A stretch of DNA of 64,000 nucleotides from Gimesia sp. (GCF_040219335.1 NZ_JAVJSQ010000020.1:62001-126000); one strand, 5' to 3'; positions 34,891 through 44,831 are shown, counted from the stretch's first letter. The notes: a model not told the origin generated them from the sequence alone. Numbers and translations: made by a program.

Positions 34891-36339
34891 TCAGGCGATG
34901 ATCTCTTTTATCACGTGCCCATGCACGTCAGTCAGACGGCGGTCGATTCCGTTGTGCCGGAATGTCAGTTTTTCGTGATCGATGCCCAGCAGATGCAGAA
35001 TCGTTGCGTGCACGTCGTAGCACATCGTCGGGTTGGCAGGATCTGCGGGTTTGAAGGACCACTGATCTGACTCGCCATAAGTCGTCCCCCCTTTGATGCC
35101 ACCTCCCGACAGCCAGTTGGTGAAGACGAACGGATTGTGGTCGCGACCTTTGCTTCCCTGGCTGCAGGGCATTCGGCCGAACTCGGTCGTCCAGAGAATA
35201 ATCGTATCGTCGAGCATGCCCCTCTGCTTCAGATCCTGAATCAACGCTGCAGCTCCGATGGACATGCCGCGGCCTAAAGGCCAGTGATCGCGTTTGATGT
35301 CTTCATGCGAATCCCAGTTGCGCCGGGGAAAGCCGTTATCGGCGCCCGACCAGATCTGCACGAACCGCACACCCTGCTCCAGCAGTCGCCGGGCTACCAG
35401 ACAGTTGCGACCAAAGTAGGCAATCTCAGCTGCCTCGCTGATGCCTTCCTGCACTTCAAAGTCGACCGAGTCGAGACCGTACATATTGAGCGTGCTCTTT
35501 GTCTCGCCGGACAGGTCCAGTACTTCCGGTGCCTGCAGCTGCATTTTCGCGGCCAGTTCGTAAGACTTGATGCGGGCATTCAGCCGCGAATCGCCGGCTC
35601 TCTGCTCTTCATGTTTCTGATTGAGCTGTTTCAGCGCGGCGAGAACATCACGATCGCTCTGGCGGGTGATGAAATCATTATTGGACGGAAACAGATTGGC
35701 GATGGGCGTTTTGGAATTCGGACGAATCATGGTGCCCTGGTTACTGGCGGGCAGGAAGCCGGCTGACCAGTTGGCGGCGCCATTGGGTGCGAAGCCCCGC
35801 GGATCGGGAAGCACAACGAACGTCGGCAGGTTATCGGTCATGCTGCCCAGACCGTAGCTGATCCAGGCCCCCATGCCGGGAAAGCCGGGGAGAATAAATC
35901 CGGTGGCCTGCATGAAAGTCGCCGGGCCGTGAACGTTCGACTTGCTGACCATATTGTGAATGAAGGCCATGTCGTCAACACAGGCGCCCAGGGGGGCGAC
36001 ACAATCGTTGAGCCACTTTCCTGATTCGCCGTACTGTTTCCATTTCCAGGGTGCCTGCATCGTTTTACCGGGAGAGGACTGGAACAGCTGCACCTTTTCT
36101 CCCGGGTCCCATTCGTTGCCATTATCTTTGATGAGTTCGGGTTTATAGTCGAACGTATCACACTGACTCGCAGCTCCCGACATGTAGAGCTGGATCACGC
36201 GTTTCGCGCGGGGCGGATGATGCAGGACGTGCGTTCCAGCAGGGGCAGCGCTCAGCAGTTGTTCCTGTTTGAGCAGCGACGCCAGGGCGATGCTTCCGAG
36301 TCCCCCGCCTGAGTACAGCAGAAATTCACGACGATCCAT
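34891..36339 (-). CDS. DUF1501 family protein (pair 2)
   Basis: A 482-residue paralogue of the 28298 gene product. The N-terminus MDRREFLLYSGGGLGSIALA is a clear Tat signal. Conserved blocks are RVIQLYMSGAASQCDTFDYK, WTTEFGRMPCSQGSKGRDHN and DVHATILHLLGIDHEKL. It lies 19 bp after its PSCyt/PSD1 partner (36359-39346), so they form an operon. Function is unknown. Confidence 0.94.
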   Translation of the reverse strand: MDRREFLLYSGGGLGSIALASLLKQEQLLSAAPAGTHVLHHPPRAKRVIQLYMSGAASQCDTFDYKPELIKDNGNEWDPGEKVQLFQSSPGKTMQAPWKWKQYGESGKWLNDCVAPLGACVDDMAFIHNMVSKSNVHGPATFMQATGFILPGFPGMGAWISYGLGSMTDNLPTFVVLPDPRGFAPNGAANWSAGFLPASNQGTMIRPNSKTPIANLFPSNNDFITRQSDRDVLAALKQLNQKHEEQRAGDSRLNARIKSYELAAKMQLQAPEVLDLSGETKSTLNMYGLDSVDFEVQEGISEAAEIAYFGRNCLVARRLLEQGVRFVQIWSGADNGFPRRNWDSHEDIKRDHWPLGRGMSIGAAALIQDLKQRGMLDDTIILWTTEFGRMPCSQGSKGRDHNPFVFTNWLSGGGIKGGTTYGESDQWSFKPADPANPTMCYDVHATILHLLGIDHEKLTFRHNGIDRRLTDVHGHVIKEIIA

Positions 36340-36358
36340 GAGATGACTTTCTTGTGTG

Positions 36359-39346
36359 TTAATCGATAAAGATAAATTCGTTGCTGTTGAGAATCAGGCG
36401 ACAGACATTGGCCAGCCCGTGCTGCTCACCCACTTCGACGAGCAGCTTCACCTCGTCGGGTGTGGGGGCTCTGCCCAGCGCGGTCTCGAAAGCGCGGGCC
36501 ACCTGTATTTTCAGTTCGGATGCATTGCCTTTAACCTGCTCCGCGAAGAACCCGGACATGCTGACCATGAACTGATCGTTGAGCAGTGCGAGTGCCTGTA
36601 GAGCGGTCAGTGTCTGGATGCGTTTGGGAGTGATCTGCGAAGGGTCGGCACAGTCGAGCGATTCCATAAAGGGATCGGGGACCGAGCGAACGATGAAGCG
36701 GTAAATTGAACGGCGGTGTGTCTCTGCTGTTTTGGGATCGTATTTCTGGTAGAGGTAATGCGGCGAGTGCTGTGGTTTTTCGAGGACGAACAGGCGATCC
36801 CCGGGGCCATACATGTTGAGATCGAGTTTGCCGCTGATCTGCAGGACGGCGTCGCGAATGGCTTCGGCTTCCAGTTTGCGCCGGTTCATCCGCCAGAGCA
36901 GACGATTGTCGCCATCAATTCGGGTGCCCTTCTCGTTGGTCTGTGATGACTGTTGATAAGCGGTACTGAGGACGATCCAGCGGTGCAGCTGTTTCAGTGA
37001 CTGGCCTTCATCGCGGAAGCGACTGGCGAGATAGTCGAGCAGTTCCGGATGCGTTGGTTTCGCACCCATGCGGCCGAAGTCGTTGGGGGTTTCGACGATC
37101 CCTTTGCCGAAGTGATAGAGCCAGACGCGGTTCACAATCGAACGCCAGGTCAGCGGATTGCGGGGGCTGATAATCCAGTGGGCCAGCGCGGCCCGGCGGG
37201 CGCCTTCGTCTCCCGGATCGGGTAGACGCAGGTTCTGATCCAGGCCGTCAATCAGACCGGGGACGGCGGGTTCCACTTCACGAATCGGTGCCTTTTCGCT
37301 GCCTCGACTCAGCAGGAAGACTGGGCGCGGCTCGCCTTCTGTCGGACGGAAATTACCGCGACGGGGAAAATCGGTAGCTGCCGCAAAGACCTTTTTCTGC
37401 TGGGGGAGTTTGCCGAGCTCAGACTGCACACCTTTGATTTTAGCGGACCAGTCGCGGAGTGACTGTTTCTCTTCCTCGGATGAGAGGCTGGCCAGCAGGT
37501 CATTCCGTTTCTGTTTGAGTTGTGCGAGATCCTGATTGGAATCGAGGCTCTGATAAAATTTACCGTCGAACAGATTTTTACGGGACCAGCGGGGAGGTGC
37601 TTCGATGGAATCCAGCGAGGTAACCTGCGCCTGAGCGGCAAGGTTCCGTTCGTCCTGTGCGAGGACCTGAATTTCTCCCAGTGCGAAAATGAAATCATTT
37701 GAGCGGGGGGCGAGTTTTGTAGCCGTCAGTCTGAGATACTGAATTTTCTGGCCCTTCAGATCGAAGTGCAAAGGTTTTGTGCCGGGGTTCGCGTAGTCTT
37801 TGCGGGTCTGGTCGGCGATGATGGTGGACGCTTTGAAATCGGGTGTCGCTGAGATTTCCAGCTTGAAGCGTCGCGGGAATCCGAAGCCGGCACCAATGTT
37901 GTTGTAATTGTCATAAGCGGGAATCAGTGTGATCTTCTCCGCGCTGACCGGCTGCTTGAAGTTGAGCTGCACCCACTTGGCTGCCTGGGCGGACTTTTCA
38001 ATTTTACTGTGGTAACCATAGGCGACGCCCTGCCCTGCTTTGGCTTCCTGTGCCTGTTTGAGTTCGGCTTCCATGCGTTTCAGTTCCGCCCCGCCCCGTT
38101 TTCGGATCTCTGTGTCGAGGTTCTGGAGGAGCTTCTGAACACGGGCCTGTTCCGCCAGCAGGATGTTCCGTTTGCGGGCGGTTTCGGGATCCGGATCAAA
38201 GGAACGTTCGGCGCGGTCGATGCCGGCGAAGACGGCCTGCAGACCGTAATAGTCTGCCTGAGAGATCGGATCGAATTTGTGATTGTGACAGCGGGCACAC
38301 TGCACCGTGAGGCTGACCGTGGTATTCATGACGGTCGCCACCATATCGTCGCGGTCGAGGTTGCGGGTGATTTTCTTTTCGATCAGGTTTTCGCTGATCT
38401 CGATCTGGCCTACCCAGTCAAAGGGGCCTGCGACAATGAACCCGGTCGCGGGCACGCCGTCTGGTGAATGCGGGTTAATCACGTCGCCGGCAATCTGCTG
38501 TTGAATGAATTGTGCATAAGGTTTGTCCTCATTCAGAGCCCGGATGACATAATCCCGATACGGCCAGGCATTTTCACGGAGCTTGTCTTTGTCGTAGCCG
38601 TGCGTGTCGGCGTAGTGGACCACGTCCAGCCAGTGCCGCGCCCAGCGTTCCCCGTAACGGGGGGAAGCGAGCAGCTTATCGACGAGTTTTTCATAAGCCC
38701 GTGGATCGGGATCGTTAACGAAGGCGTCGATTTCAGCCGGTGCGGGAGGCAGGCCGGTCAGATCATAATAAACACGTCGAATCAGGGTCCGACGGTCGGC
38801 GAGAGGTGAGAACGTGAGTCCCTCTTTCCGCAGGCGGGCCAGCAGGAAGGCATCGACGGGAGTCCGTACCAGCGCGCGTTCTTTAGCAGTCAACTCCGGT
38901 AACGCTGGTTTTTCCAGTGGTTGAAAGGACCACCAGTCTTTCGCGGTCAGCTGGGCTTCGTGAATCCTCACTTCCGGCGGCCAGACCGCGCCTGCTTTGA
39001 TCCAGTTACGCAGCGTGGCGATTTCCTGCTCGTTGAGCGGCGTTCCCTTTTTAGGCATCTCCGGTTCGGGGCCGGTGACGTAATCGAGCAGCATGCTTTC
39101 CGCGACGACGCCGGGGACGATCACCCGCACATTCTCGCCCCCCTTGAGCGCGCTCTGTTTGGATTCCAGTGAGAGACCGCCATCTTTCGTGCTTTCGTTA
39201 TGACAGCGAATGCAGTGCTTTTGAAAGAGGGGGAGTACGTCTTGCTCAAAATCGGGTTCGGCGGCAACTATCGGTGCAGCGATGATCGGCAGGCAGCAGA
39301 CCAGGGAGAGTGCGAATTTCAGATTCCGTGAAATGAGAGAGCACAT
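36359..39346 (-). CDS. PSCyt1/DUF1549/DUF1553 planctomycete cytochrome-like protein (pair 2)
   Basis: A 995-residue exported protein with signal peptide (about 1-29) and heme motif C45-I-R-C48-H49. DUF1549 includes LIRRVYYDLTGLPPAPAEID and GERWARHWLDVVHYADTHGY. The centre has a coiled stretch (about 385-430) and a discoidin-like region. DUF1553 includes WRSIVNRVWLYHFGKGIVET and RRSIYRFIVRSVPDPFM. It shares domain order with the 29786 protein but differs in the middle. It is divergent from the ECF sigma factor at 39642 (295-bp gap). Confidence 0.94.
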   Translation of the reverse strand: MCSLISRNLKFALSLVCCLPIIAAPIVAAEPDFEQDVLPLFQKHCIRCHNESTKDGGLSLESKQSALKGGENVRVIVPGVVAESMLLDYVTGPEPEMPKKGTPLNEQEIATLRNWIKAGAVWPPEVRIHEAQLTAKDWWSFQPLEKPALPELTAKERALVRTPVDAFLLARLRKEGLTFSPLADRRTLIRRVYYDLTGLPPAPAEIDAFVNDPDPRAYEKLVDKLLASPRYGERWARHWLDVVHYADTHGYDKDKLRENAWPYRDYVIRALNEDKPYAQFIQQQIAGDVINPHSPDGVPATGFIVAGPFDWVGQIEISENLIEKKITRNLDRDDMVATVMNTTVSLTVQCARCHNHKFDPISQADYYGLQAVFAGIDRAERSFDPDPETARKRNILLAEQARVQKLLQNLDTEIRKRGGAELKRMEAELKQAQEAKAGQGVAYGYHSKIEKSAQAAKWVQLNFKQPVSAEKITLIPAYDNYNNIGAGFGFPRRFKLEISATPDFKASTIIADQTRKDYANPGTKPLHFDLKGQKIQYLRLTATKLAPRSNDFIFALGEIQVLAQDERNLAAQAQVTSLDSIEAPPRWSRKNLFDGKFYQSLDSNQDLAQLKQKRNDLLASLSSEEEKQSLRDWSAKIKGVQSELGKLPQQKKVFAAATDFPRRGNFRPTEGEPRPVFLLSRGSEKAPIREVEPAVPGLIDGLDQNLRLPDPGDEGARRAALAHWIISPRNPLTWRSIVNRVWLYHFGKGIVETPNDFGRMGAKPTHPELLDYLASRFRDEGQSLKQLHRWIVLSTAYQQSSQTNEKGTRIDGDNRLLWRMNRRKLEAEAIRDAVLQISGKLDLNMYGPGDRLFVLEKPQHSPHYLYQKYDPKTAETHRRSIYRFIVRSVPDPFMESLDCADPSQITPKRIQTLTALQALALLNDQFMVSMSGFFAEQVKGNASELKIQVARAFETALGRAPTPDEVKLLVEVGEQHGLANVCRLILNSNEFIFID

Positions 39347-39641
39347 GCAGGCGATTCAATCTATTCTCAGAGGGTGAGTCAATTCTCTGGCGGGACGATA
39401 CGAGGAAACATGCGGCTCCTGACCGAACGGCCCTCATTTATATATGGCGCGCCGGAGTGCGAATTGGTACCAGAACTTTTCCTCTTTTTAAGAAAATCCC
39501 GGGATCGACTGATTTTCGGGTACCAATCGGCGAGTCGAAGCGCCATTTATTACAGAAGGAGAAACCATGCTGCCCTGTATCCTGTTTCCGCCTGCAGCAT
39601 GATTCCCCGAAGCGCCTGCCATTGTTAGACTTAACTACGAA
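39347..39641. other. Divergent promoter region of PSCyt2 and ECF sigma genes
   Basis: About 295 bp. GGTACCA occurs at about 39468 and GGTACCAAT at about 39519, each followed by a CGxGT-like segment. These could be sites for the adjacent regulator, but no firm -35/-10 call can be made. Confidence 0.35.
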
Positions 39642-40181
39642 ATGAACACTCCCGCAGACCATCCCGAATCGAGCGAATCTTTTTTCCGCCAGTTTTCCCA
39701 GTCGGACCGTAAGATCTACGGATACATCCTGGCGCTGGTGCTCGATGTGGCGGCTGCGGAAGATATTTTTCAGGAGACGTGCGTGATCCTCTGGAAGGAA
39801 TATCCCCGCTATGATCCGGAACGGAGTTTTCTGAACTGGGCATACGGCATCGCTTTTAACCAGATCCGCAAGTACCGGCGGACATTCCAGAACCAGCGGC
39901 TGATTTTCAGTGATGCACTGGTGACCGTGCTGGCAGAGGATGTGTCCCAGATGGCAGAAGAACAGAGCGAACGCCAGCTGGCACTCACCCGTTGCCTGGA
40001 GAATCTGTCCTCCCCCGAGCGGGATCTGCTCGATTCCTATTACGGCGATCGACAGACCGCGGCTACGCTGGCCGAACGGGGGAACTGTTCGGTGCATGCG
40101 ATTTATAAAACGATTAAAAAACTGAGGCGGGCGCTGCACGAATGCGTCAGCCGTCGACTTTCGAGTGAGGCTTCATCGTGA
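39642..40181 (+). CDS. ECF-type RNA polymerase sigma factor
   Basis: A 179-residue sigma-70 family protein of the ECF group. Region 2 covers DRKIYGYILALVLDVAAAED through FLNWAYGIAFNQIRKYRR; region 4 covers LENLSSPERDLLDSYYGDRQ and CSVHAIYKTIKKLRRAL. It probably directs transcription of the downstream FecR/LamG protein and perhaps the divergent PSCyt/DUF1501 genes. Its TGA overlaps the GTG start of the next gene (GTGA), so translation is coupled. No good ribosome site was seen before the ATG. Confidence 0.94.
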   Translation: MNTPADHPESSESFFRQFSQSDRKIYGYILALVLDVAAAEDIFQETCVILWKEYPRYDPERSFLNWAYGIAFNQIRKYRRTFQNQRLIFSDALVTVLAEDVSQMAEEQSERQLALTRCLENLSSPERDLLDSYYGDRQTAATLAERGNCSVHAIYKTIKKLRRALHECVSRRLSSEASS

Positions 40182-41881
40182 CCCAACCCGATCCTGACAT
40201 CCGCGAACAGATTCTGGAACTGGCCGACGCCCAGTGTGCAGGCATCATCACGGAAGACGAACTCGCTGCACTGGAAGGTCTGCTCACCGCGCATCCCGAG
40301 TACCGCCGCGAATACCTGAATTACGTTTTCGTGCACATCGGACTGGCGGGAACCGCCCAGGCCCGCGTGTTGCAGGATCCCGAAGCTGAACTGCCACTCA
40401 ACATCAAACCTGCCACGGACCATACAAGCGAGCCCGTCGAACGGGGCTACCTGGTGATGCTGATTCCGATTGTCTGTTCGGCGATCTGCCTGGGCGCGGT
40501 GGGTATCTTTCTGTTAATGGGCGATTTTAAAGGGCTGTGGGAACCGGAGATGGTTCTGCAGCAGCGTTCTAAGTATTACTTCGATGACAGCGCCTCGCCG
40601 CCGGAAGAAATCGCCAGCGTCAACCAGGTCGCACGGGCCCGCTGGGAACTGCTGGGGAACAGCCCCGCTGTCACGGACCGCTTCCAGCCAGGCACGGTCA
40701 AAGTGACGTCGGGCGAAGTCGAGTTTGCCTTTTCGGGCGGTGCAGACATTAACGTGGCCAGCCCTTCCCTGTTTGGTTTTGAGCGTAAAGACCAGGGAAC
40801 CCTGTTTTCCGGCAGCGTTTCGACGCAGCGTTCCGATCGGAAGGCTCCCTTTCGGCTGGAGACGCCGAGCATCGAGTTGATCGACCAGGGAACCGAATAT
40901 GAAGTCAGTGTGAATGAAGCGGCTGAGACGTTCGTGCATGTGCTGGACGGTCAGGTCGCGGTCAAACCCCGCGGTCGGCTGCCGCGATTCTACTGGAACT
41001 TCGATGAGCCGCCCCAGACCGCGCTGTCCGATATGTTGAACCAGAGTCCGGTTCAGGCCGGAAAGAACGCGCTGCGGGTCCAGGGACTGATCGGACCGGG
41101 AGCCGTGCAGTTCAACAACCGGCCCGATGCGAGTCTGCGGCTGGGGAATGGCGGCGGACAGGAAGTGGGAACCGGCGATTACGCGGTCTCGACTGGGATC
41201 ACCATCGAAGCGCTGGTGGTTTCTGACTGGAAAGCAGCAGAGTCGCCTCAGACCCGGGCTCCCTTCGATTACGATGAAATCTTCCGTAAAGAAGATGGCA
41301 GCTATCGGATCCTGCTCAGCTTTCAGAATGATGACAAAGCGGGAATCACACAGATTCCGCAGGTGGGTGATGGTCCCTGTCTCTCGTTCGGACTCTATCT
41401 CTCCGGGTTGGGTTACAGCGAACTGGACATGCCTCTGGACGGGAAAGAGGGCCGCCCCACGCTGGCTGAAATGCGTGATGGTCAGCCGCACCATATCGTC
41501 GCCACCTATAATGGCTGGACGGGTGAGAAAGCCATTTACATCGACGGCATCATGCGGATGAGCCATCGCTTTCCGGTGGGGACGATGATCATCAGCGGAG
41601 GTGCAGCGCCCGCAGTGATCGGAAACCTGATCTCAGCACAATCGGCTACGCTGGTAGGCCGCGAACCGTTTAATGGTGTGATCGATGAAGTCGCTTTCTA
41701 CGACTATGCCCTCAATGCAGGCACGATCGCGACCCATTTCAGTCTGTTCAAAGCGGGTAAAGACTATTTCGACGGCCAGTTTCTGGACATCCTCCGCCAG
41801 GAAAAACAGGAAGATTACCTGTTAATCCACAAGGGACAGAAGATGAAATTCTCCGCGGAGACGGGCAAGCCGGTGCTTTAA
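40178..41881 (+). CDS. FecR/LamG-domain membrane protein, probable anti-sigma partner
   Basis: A 567-residue protein. Residues 1-90 are cytoplasmic and anti-sigma-like (ILELADAQCAGIITEDELAA). One transmembrane helix lies at about 92-114. A FecR-like region (about 165-270) contains LETPSIELIDQGTEYEVSV and VHVLDGQVAV. A concanavalin A/LamG-like domain (about 275-535) contains FNGVIDEVAFYDYALNAG. The arrangement fits a sensor that holds the upstream ECF sigma factor and reads an extracellular ligand, possibly a glycan. It starts at GTG 40178, overlapping the sigma stop. Confidence 0.9.
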   Translation: MTQPDPDIREQILELADAQCAGIITEDELAALEGLLTAHPEYRREYLNYVFVHIGLAGTAQARVLQDPEAELPLNIKPATDHTSEPVERGYLVMLIPIVCSAICLGAVGIFLLMGDFKGLWEPEMVLQQRSKYYFDDSASPPEEIASVNQVARARWELLGNSPAVTDRFQPGTVKVTSGEVEFAFSGGADINVASPSLFGFERKDQGTLFSGSVSTQRSDRKAPFRLETPSIELIDQGTEYEVSVNEAAETFVHVLDGQVAVKPRGRLPRFYWNFDEPPQTALSDMLNQSPVQAGKNALRVQGLIGPGAVQFNNRPDASLRLGNGGGQEVGTGDYAVSTGITIEALVVSDWKAAESPQTRAPFDYDEIFRKEDGSYRILLSFQNDDKAGITQIPQVGDGPCLSFGLYLSGLGYSELDMPLDGKEGRPTLAEMRDGQPHHIVATYNGWTGEKAIYIDGIMRMSHRFPVGTMIISGGAAPAVIGNLISAQSATLVGREPFNGVIDEVAFYDYALNAGTIATHFSLFKAGKDYFDGQFLDILRQEKQEDYLLIHKGQKMKFSAETGKPVL

Positions 41882-42889
41882 TCAACTGGCATCCTGCTTC
41901 GAAGCCCTGATTCGTCTTTTGAGAAACAAGCCGACGACAAGAAACAGACAGAGCTGCATCAGGCAATACAATCCCGCATCTACCGGATTGCGACTGACAA
42001 AAGCATAAAACACAAAGCCATTCGTAAGCAGGGTACTGACAACAGCCACGACTCTCGTGAAGATCCGTTTCGCCGTATTCAATGTTTGTAAGGGCAGGAT
42101 CCACATCAGCACTGCCAGCAAAGAAAACCCAACAGCCGGACTTTGTAACATAATTGTGCAAGACACCAGCAGGAACGTCACGACCAGTAAGAAAATGACA
42201 AGATGATACCGGCGGGTGCTCATCACTTCCTTGCGGGGTAGGTCGACTAATTCAAAGAACCTACTCCAGAGCAGTCGCTTCTCTGGAGTAAGACCACAGG
42301 CATAGCGGATTTCTTCAAACTCAAAGCGTTGCCAGTTCCAGCCCGATGCTTTTTCCAGAATCAGCGCGGGACGATTTTCCAGATAGAGATTGTCGACCGT
42401 GCGATTGGTATCACTCTCGTAATAATAGAACTCTGAAAGATGATAGCATTGCGATTCCTGCTCATGGACCACGATTAGTTGATTGTTTTGTACGACCAGT
42501 GTGCGTGGCAGTTCCTGAGCTGCCCGCCTGCCTGCAAAATCATACTTCCAGTCGAGTAGAGCTATCAGTCCGACAAAACCGATGGGAGCGAGCATCAATA
42601 AACTAAATGCCATCCAGATACCACTAGCCCAAAAACTGACCAGAAGTAAGATGAATAAAATACCAATCACCGGGTATAGATAATTTTTCTTGAAATATTT
42701 CTTACGGGAGATTGCTTCTAACGGAAGCGTTTCTTCGAGGTAAGCATGCTCTCTCGCCCAGTCGAGGAGTTCCGGCGCTACCGAACGGATACATTCGACG
42801 CAGTAATATTTACCATCCCACATTTTGAGCGAGCGCCGCTGCGGACCGAAGAGCGACTCGCAGCGGGCGCAGGCATCTGCGGTGTTCAC
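41882..42889 (-). CDS. Zinc-ribbon multi-pass membrane protein
   Basis: A 335-residue protein. Residues 1-35 hold two CxxC knuckles (ADACARCESLFG and YYCVECIRS), probably a zinc ribbon. Then come two transmembrane helices (about 72-112), a cytoplasmic or periplasmic domain of about 130 residues (RTLVVQNNQLIVVHEQESQC and RPALILEKASGWNWQRFEFE) and four more helices to the C-terminus. No family name can be given. The GTG at 42889 follows GGAGGAG by 7 nt and lies 4 nt after the transporter stop; an extension to 43084 would overlap the transporter gene. Confidence 0.85.
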   Translation of the reverse strand: MNTADACARCESLFGPQRRSLKMWDGKYYCVECIRSVAPELLDWAREHAYLEETLPLEAISRKKYFKKNYLYPVIGILFILLLVSFWASGIWMAFSLLMLAPIGFVGLIALLDWKYDFAGRRAAQELPRTLVVQNNQLIVVHEQESQCYHLSEFYYYESDTNRTVDNLYLENRPALILEKASGWNWQRFEFEEIRYACGLTPEKRLLWSRFFELVDLPRKEVMSTRRYHLVIFLLVVTFLLVSCTIMLQSPAVGFSLLAVLMWILPLQTLNTAKRIFTRVVAVVSTLLTNGFVFYAFVSRNPVDAGLYCLMQLCLFLVVGLFLKRRIRASKQDAS

Positions 42890-42893
42890 GATA

Positions 42894-44192
42894 TCACTCC
42901 TCCAGTGAGCAGCCTTTGGTTTCTTTGATTGTGAGAATGATGCAGAAGGAGATCGCGGCGATGCCGGAGAGGTACCAGGCGATGGCCAGTGGATTGCCGG
43001 TTGCTTTGACCAGCCAGGCGGCGACCATCGGGGCGGTCCCCCCGAAGATGGCGAAGGGGATATTATAACTGATGCTGGCGGCACTCACCCGCACACCCCT
43101 CCGAAAGAGTTCGGTGATCGTCGCGGGAATGGCCCCGGCGAAGCAGGCGACGAGGACAGCGAAGCCGATCTGGCCGGTGAGGATCAGGGCGAAATTGTGG
43201 TGGTGCATCAGGCGGAGCAGCGCGGGAGAGAGAATCGCGACGCCGGCGGAGCCGACGAGCAGCAGTGGTTTGCGTCCAAAGCGGTCGGCGAGTATTGCGG
43301 TGATCGGGACCAGCACGGTGAGGGCGGCCATGCTGAGCGTATTAATGTCGAGAGCTTCCGCGCGGGTTTCGCCAACTTCTTCGACCAGCCAGGTCGAGAG
43401 GTAGATGAAGACGGTGTAAAAGGTCACGGCGTTCATCATGTTGAGTCCGGCGGACTGCAGCATTTCCGTGCGGTGTCCGGTCCAGGCATCCTTGAGGGGA
43501 GAACTGGGTTCCTGTTCGGCCAGCTCTTCCGCCAGGGGTTGATCGGGAATGCCGTGCCGAATGAAATAGCCAACAAAAGCGACCAGGACGCCGGCGAGGA
43601 ACGGAATCCGCCAGCCCCAGCTCTGCAGTTGGATGTCGGTGGTGAAACTGTTAATCAGAGCGCCGACGGCTGAACCGAGCAGGATGCCGCAGGTGGCGCC
43701 GATCATACTCCAGGCCCCAAAGAAGGCCCGACGGTGCGGTGGTGCGTGCTCGACGAGGAACACGAACGAACTGGTGTATTCGCCGCCGACGGAGACGCCT
43801 TGAATCATGCGGAGCAGGATCATCAGGATGGCGGCGGAGATTCCGATCTCGGCATGGGTGGGCAAGAGTCCCACGAGCATCGTGGGAACCGCCATCATCA
43901 TCACGGACAGGGTGAGTGCTTTCTTGCGGCCGATGCGGTCGCCGATATGTCCGAAGAGGACGGCTCCCACCGGTCGCATCAGGAAGCCGGCGGCAAAGGC
44001 ACCGAAGGCGGCGATCAGCGAAGTGCGGGCGTCTTCGGCGGGGAAGAAGAGTTTGCCGATGGTGGGTGCAAAGAAGCCGTAGACGGCGAAGTCGTACCAT
44101 TCGAGAATGTTCCCGATGAATCCGGCCGCGAGCACGCGCGTTTTTTTGCCTGCGGTTGCCTCTGCATCGATTTCCTGTGCCACAGTCGACAT
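42894..44192 (-). CDS. MHS-family major facilitator transporter
   Basis: A 432-residue, 12-helix proton symporter of the metabolite:H+ symporter group. The signature FIGNILEWYDFAVYGFFAPT is in helix 1. The loop 2-3 motif is GHIGDRIGRKKALTLSV and the second-half counterpart is ILADRFGRKPLL. Relatives carry citrate, alpha-ketoglutarate, proline/betaine or shikimate, and the substrate is not evident here. ATG at 44192 with AAGGTGA upstream is preferred to an extension to 44252. The zinc-ribbon membrane protein follows 4 bp later. Confidence 0.94.
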   Translation of the reverse strand: MSTVAQEIDAEATAGKKTRVLAAGFIGNILEWYDFAVYGFFAPTIGKLFFPAEDARTSLIAAFGAFAAGFLMRPVGAVLFGHIGDRIGRKKALTLSVMMMAVPTMLVGLLPTHAEIGISAAILMILLRMIQGVSVGGEYTSSFVFLVEHAPPHRRAFFGAWSMIGATCGILLGSAVGALINSFTTDIQLQSWGWRIPFLAGVLVAFVGYFIRHGIPDQPLAEELAEQEPSSPLKDAWTGHRTEMLQSAGLNMMNAVTFYTVFIYLSTWLVEEVGETRAEALDINTLSMAALTVLVPITAILADRFGRKPLLLVGSAGVAILSPALLRLMHHHNFALILTGQIGFAVLVACFAGAIPATITELFRRGVRVSAASISYNIPFAIFGGTAPMVAAWLVKATGNPLAIAWYLSGIAAISFCIILTIKETKGCSLEE

Positions 44193-44279
44193 GAACGATT
44201 CACCTTCTGTATTGGGGTTGCAGCAATAGCGTTCTCTAACCAGGAATTTCAAACCTTATGAATTTCAGCTGGGGTACGG

Positions 44280-44576
44280 TTACTCAACAGGCGCTCCAAT
44301 ATTTAAATGGAGATCAGGGTATATATAAAAGTAGCACAGCACAGAAACCTCATCTGGATCGCCGATTGTTGAATAAATCTGACGGACTGTGAGGTGAAAC
44401 GTGTTACTGGATTCTGCCAGTTCAAATACTGGAAAATAGAGATCATGAATGAGCCACATGCGATCAAATGCCAGGCCTGACTGCTCGCCCTTAAATGCGA
44501 AAGGAACTACGAAAAAGAAAGACGCCACATAGACACAGCAACCTGTCAGGATTCCAAGAATGAATTTGCGAATCAT
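44280..44576 (-). CDS. Small membrane-anchored protein
   Basis: A 98-residue protein with an N-terminal hydrophobic helix (FILGILTGCCVYVASFFFVV) and a soluble part with MWLIHDLYFPVFELAES and HLTVRQIYSTIGDPDEVSVL. No family was recognised. It ends 88 bp upstream of the transporter start on the same strand. Gene status rests on the well-formed signal/anchor and open frame only. Confidence 0.6.
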   Translation of the reverse strand: MIRKFILGILTGCCVYVASFFFVVPFAFKGEQSGLAFDRMWLIHDLYFPVFELAESSNTFHLTVRQIYSTIGDPDEVSVLCYFYIYPDLHLNIGAPVE

Positions 44577-44725
44577 AAGGATTGTACCGTGGCAATGAGA
44601 TCGTGAGCAGTATTTTGAAGCGTGGGTAGTTTATGTGATTCGAAGTGGTGGGGGAATATTGATTTCACGGTCTGATCAGAATGCCTGTTCGAAACTGGTG
44701 AGTTGGGATGGTACGTTACCGTTGT

Positions 44726-44800
44726 GATTTTCTACCACGAAAAGCACGAAAGACACGAAATTTCCTGGTAGGGCGATTTACCTGTGATTAGTTGAATGAC
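44726..44800. repeat. Dispersed repeat module C, copy 1
   Basis: TTTTCTACCACGAAAAGCAC, then GAAAGACACGAAATTTCCTG and GATTTACCTGTGATTAGTTG. CACGAAA recurs three times in tandem. Copies lie at 46668 and 47951. Confidence 0.75.
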
Positions 44801-44831
44801 TGATGGTTCGTGTTTTGTTGATCGGGGTTGG

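Noticed and set aside
40514-41566. 350-codon minus-strand open frame
   Set aside because: Antisense to the FecR/LamG gene, which has a translationally coupled start and clear domains.
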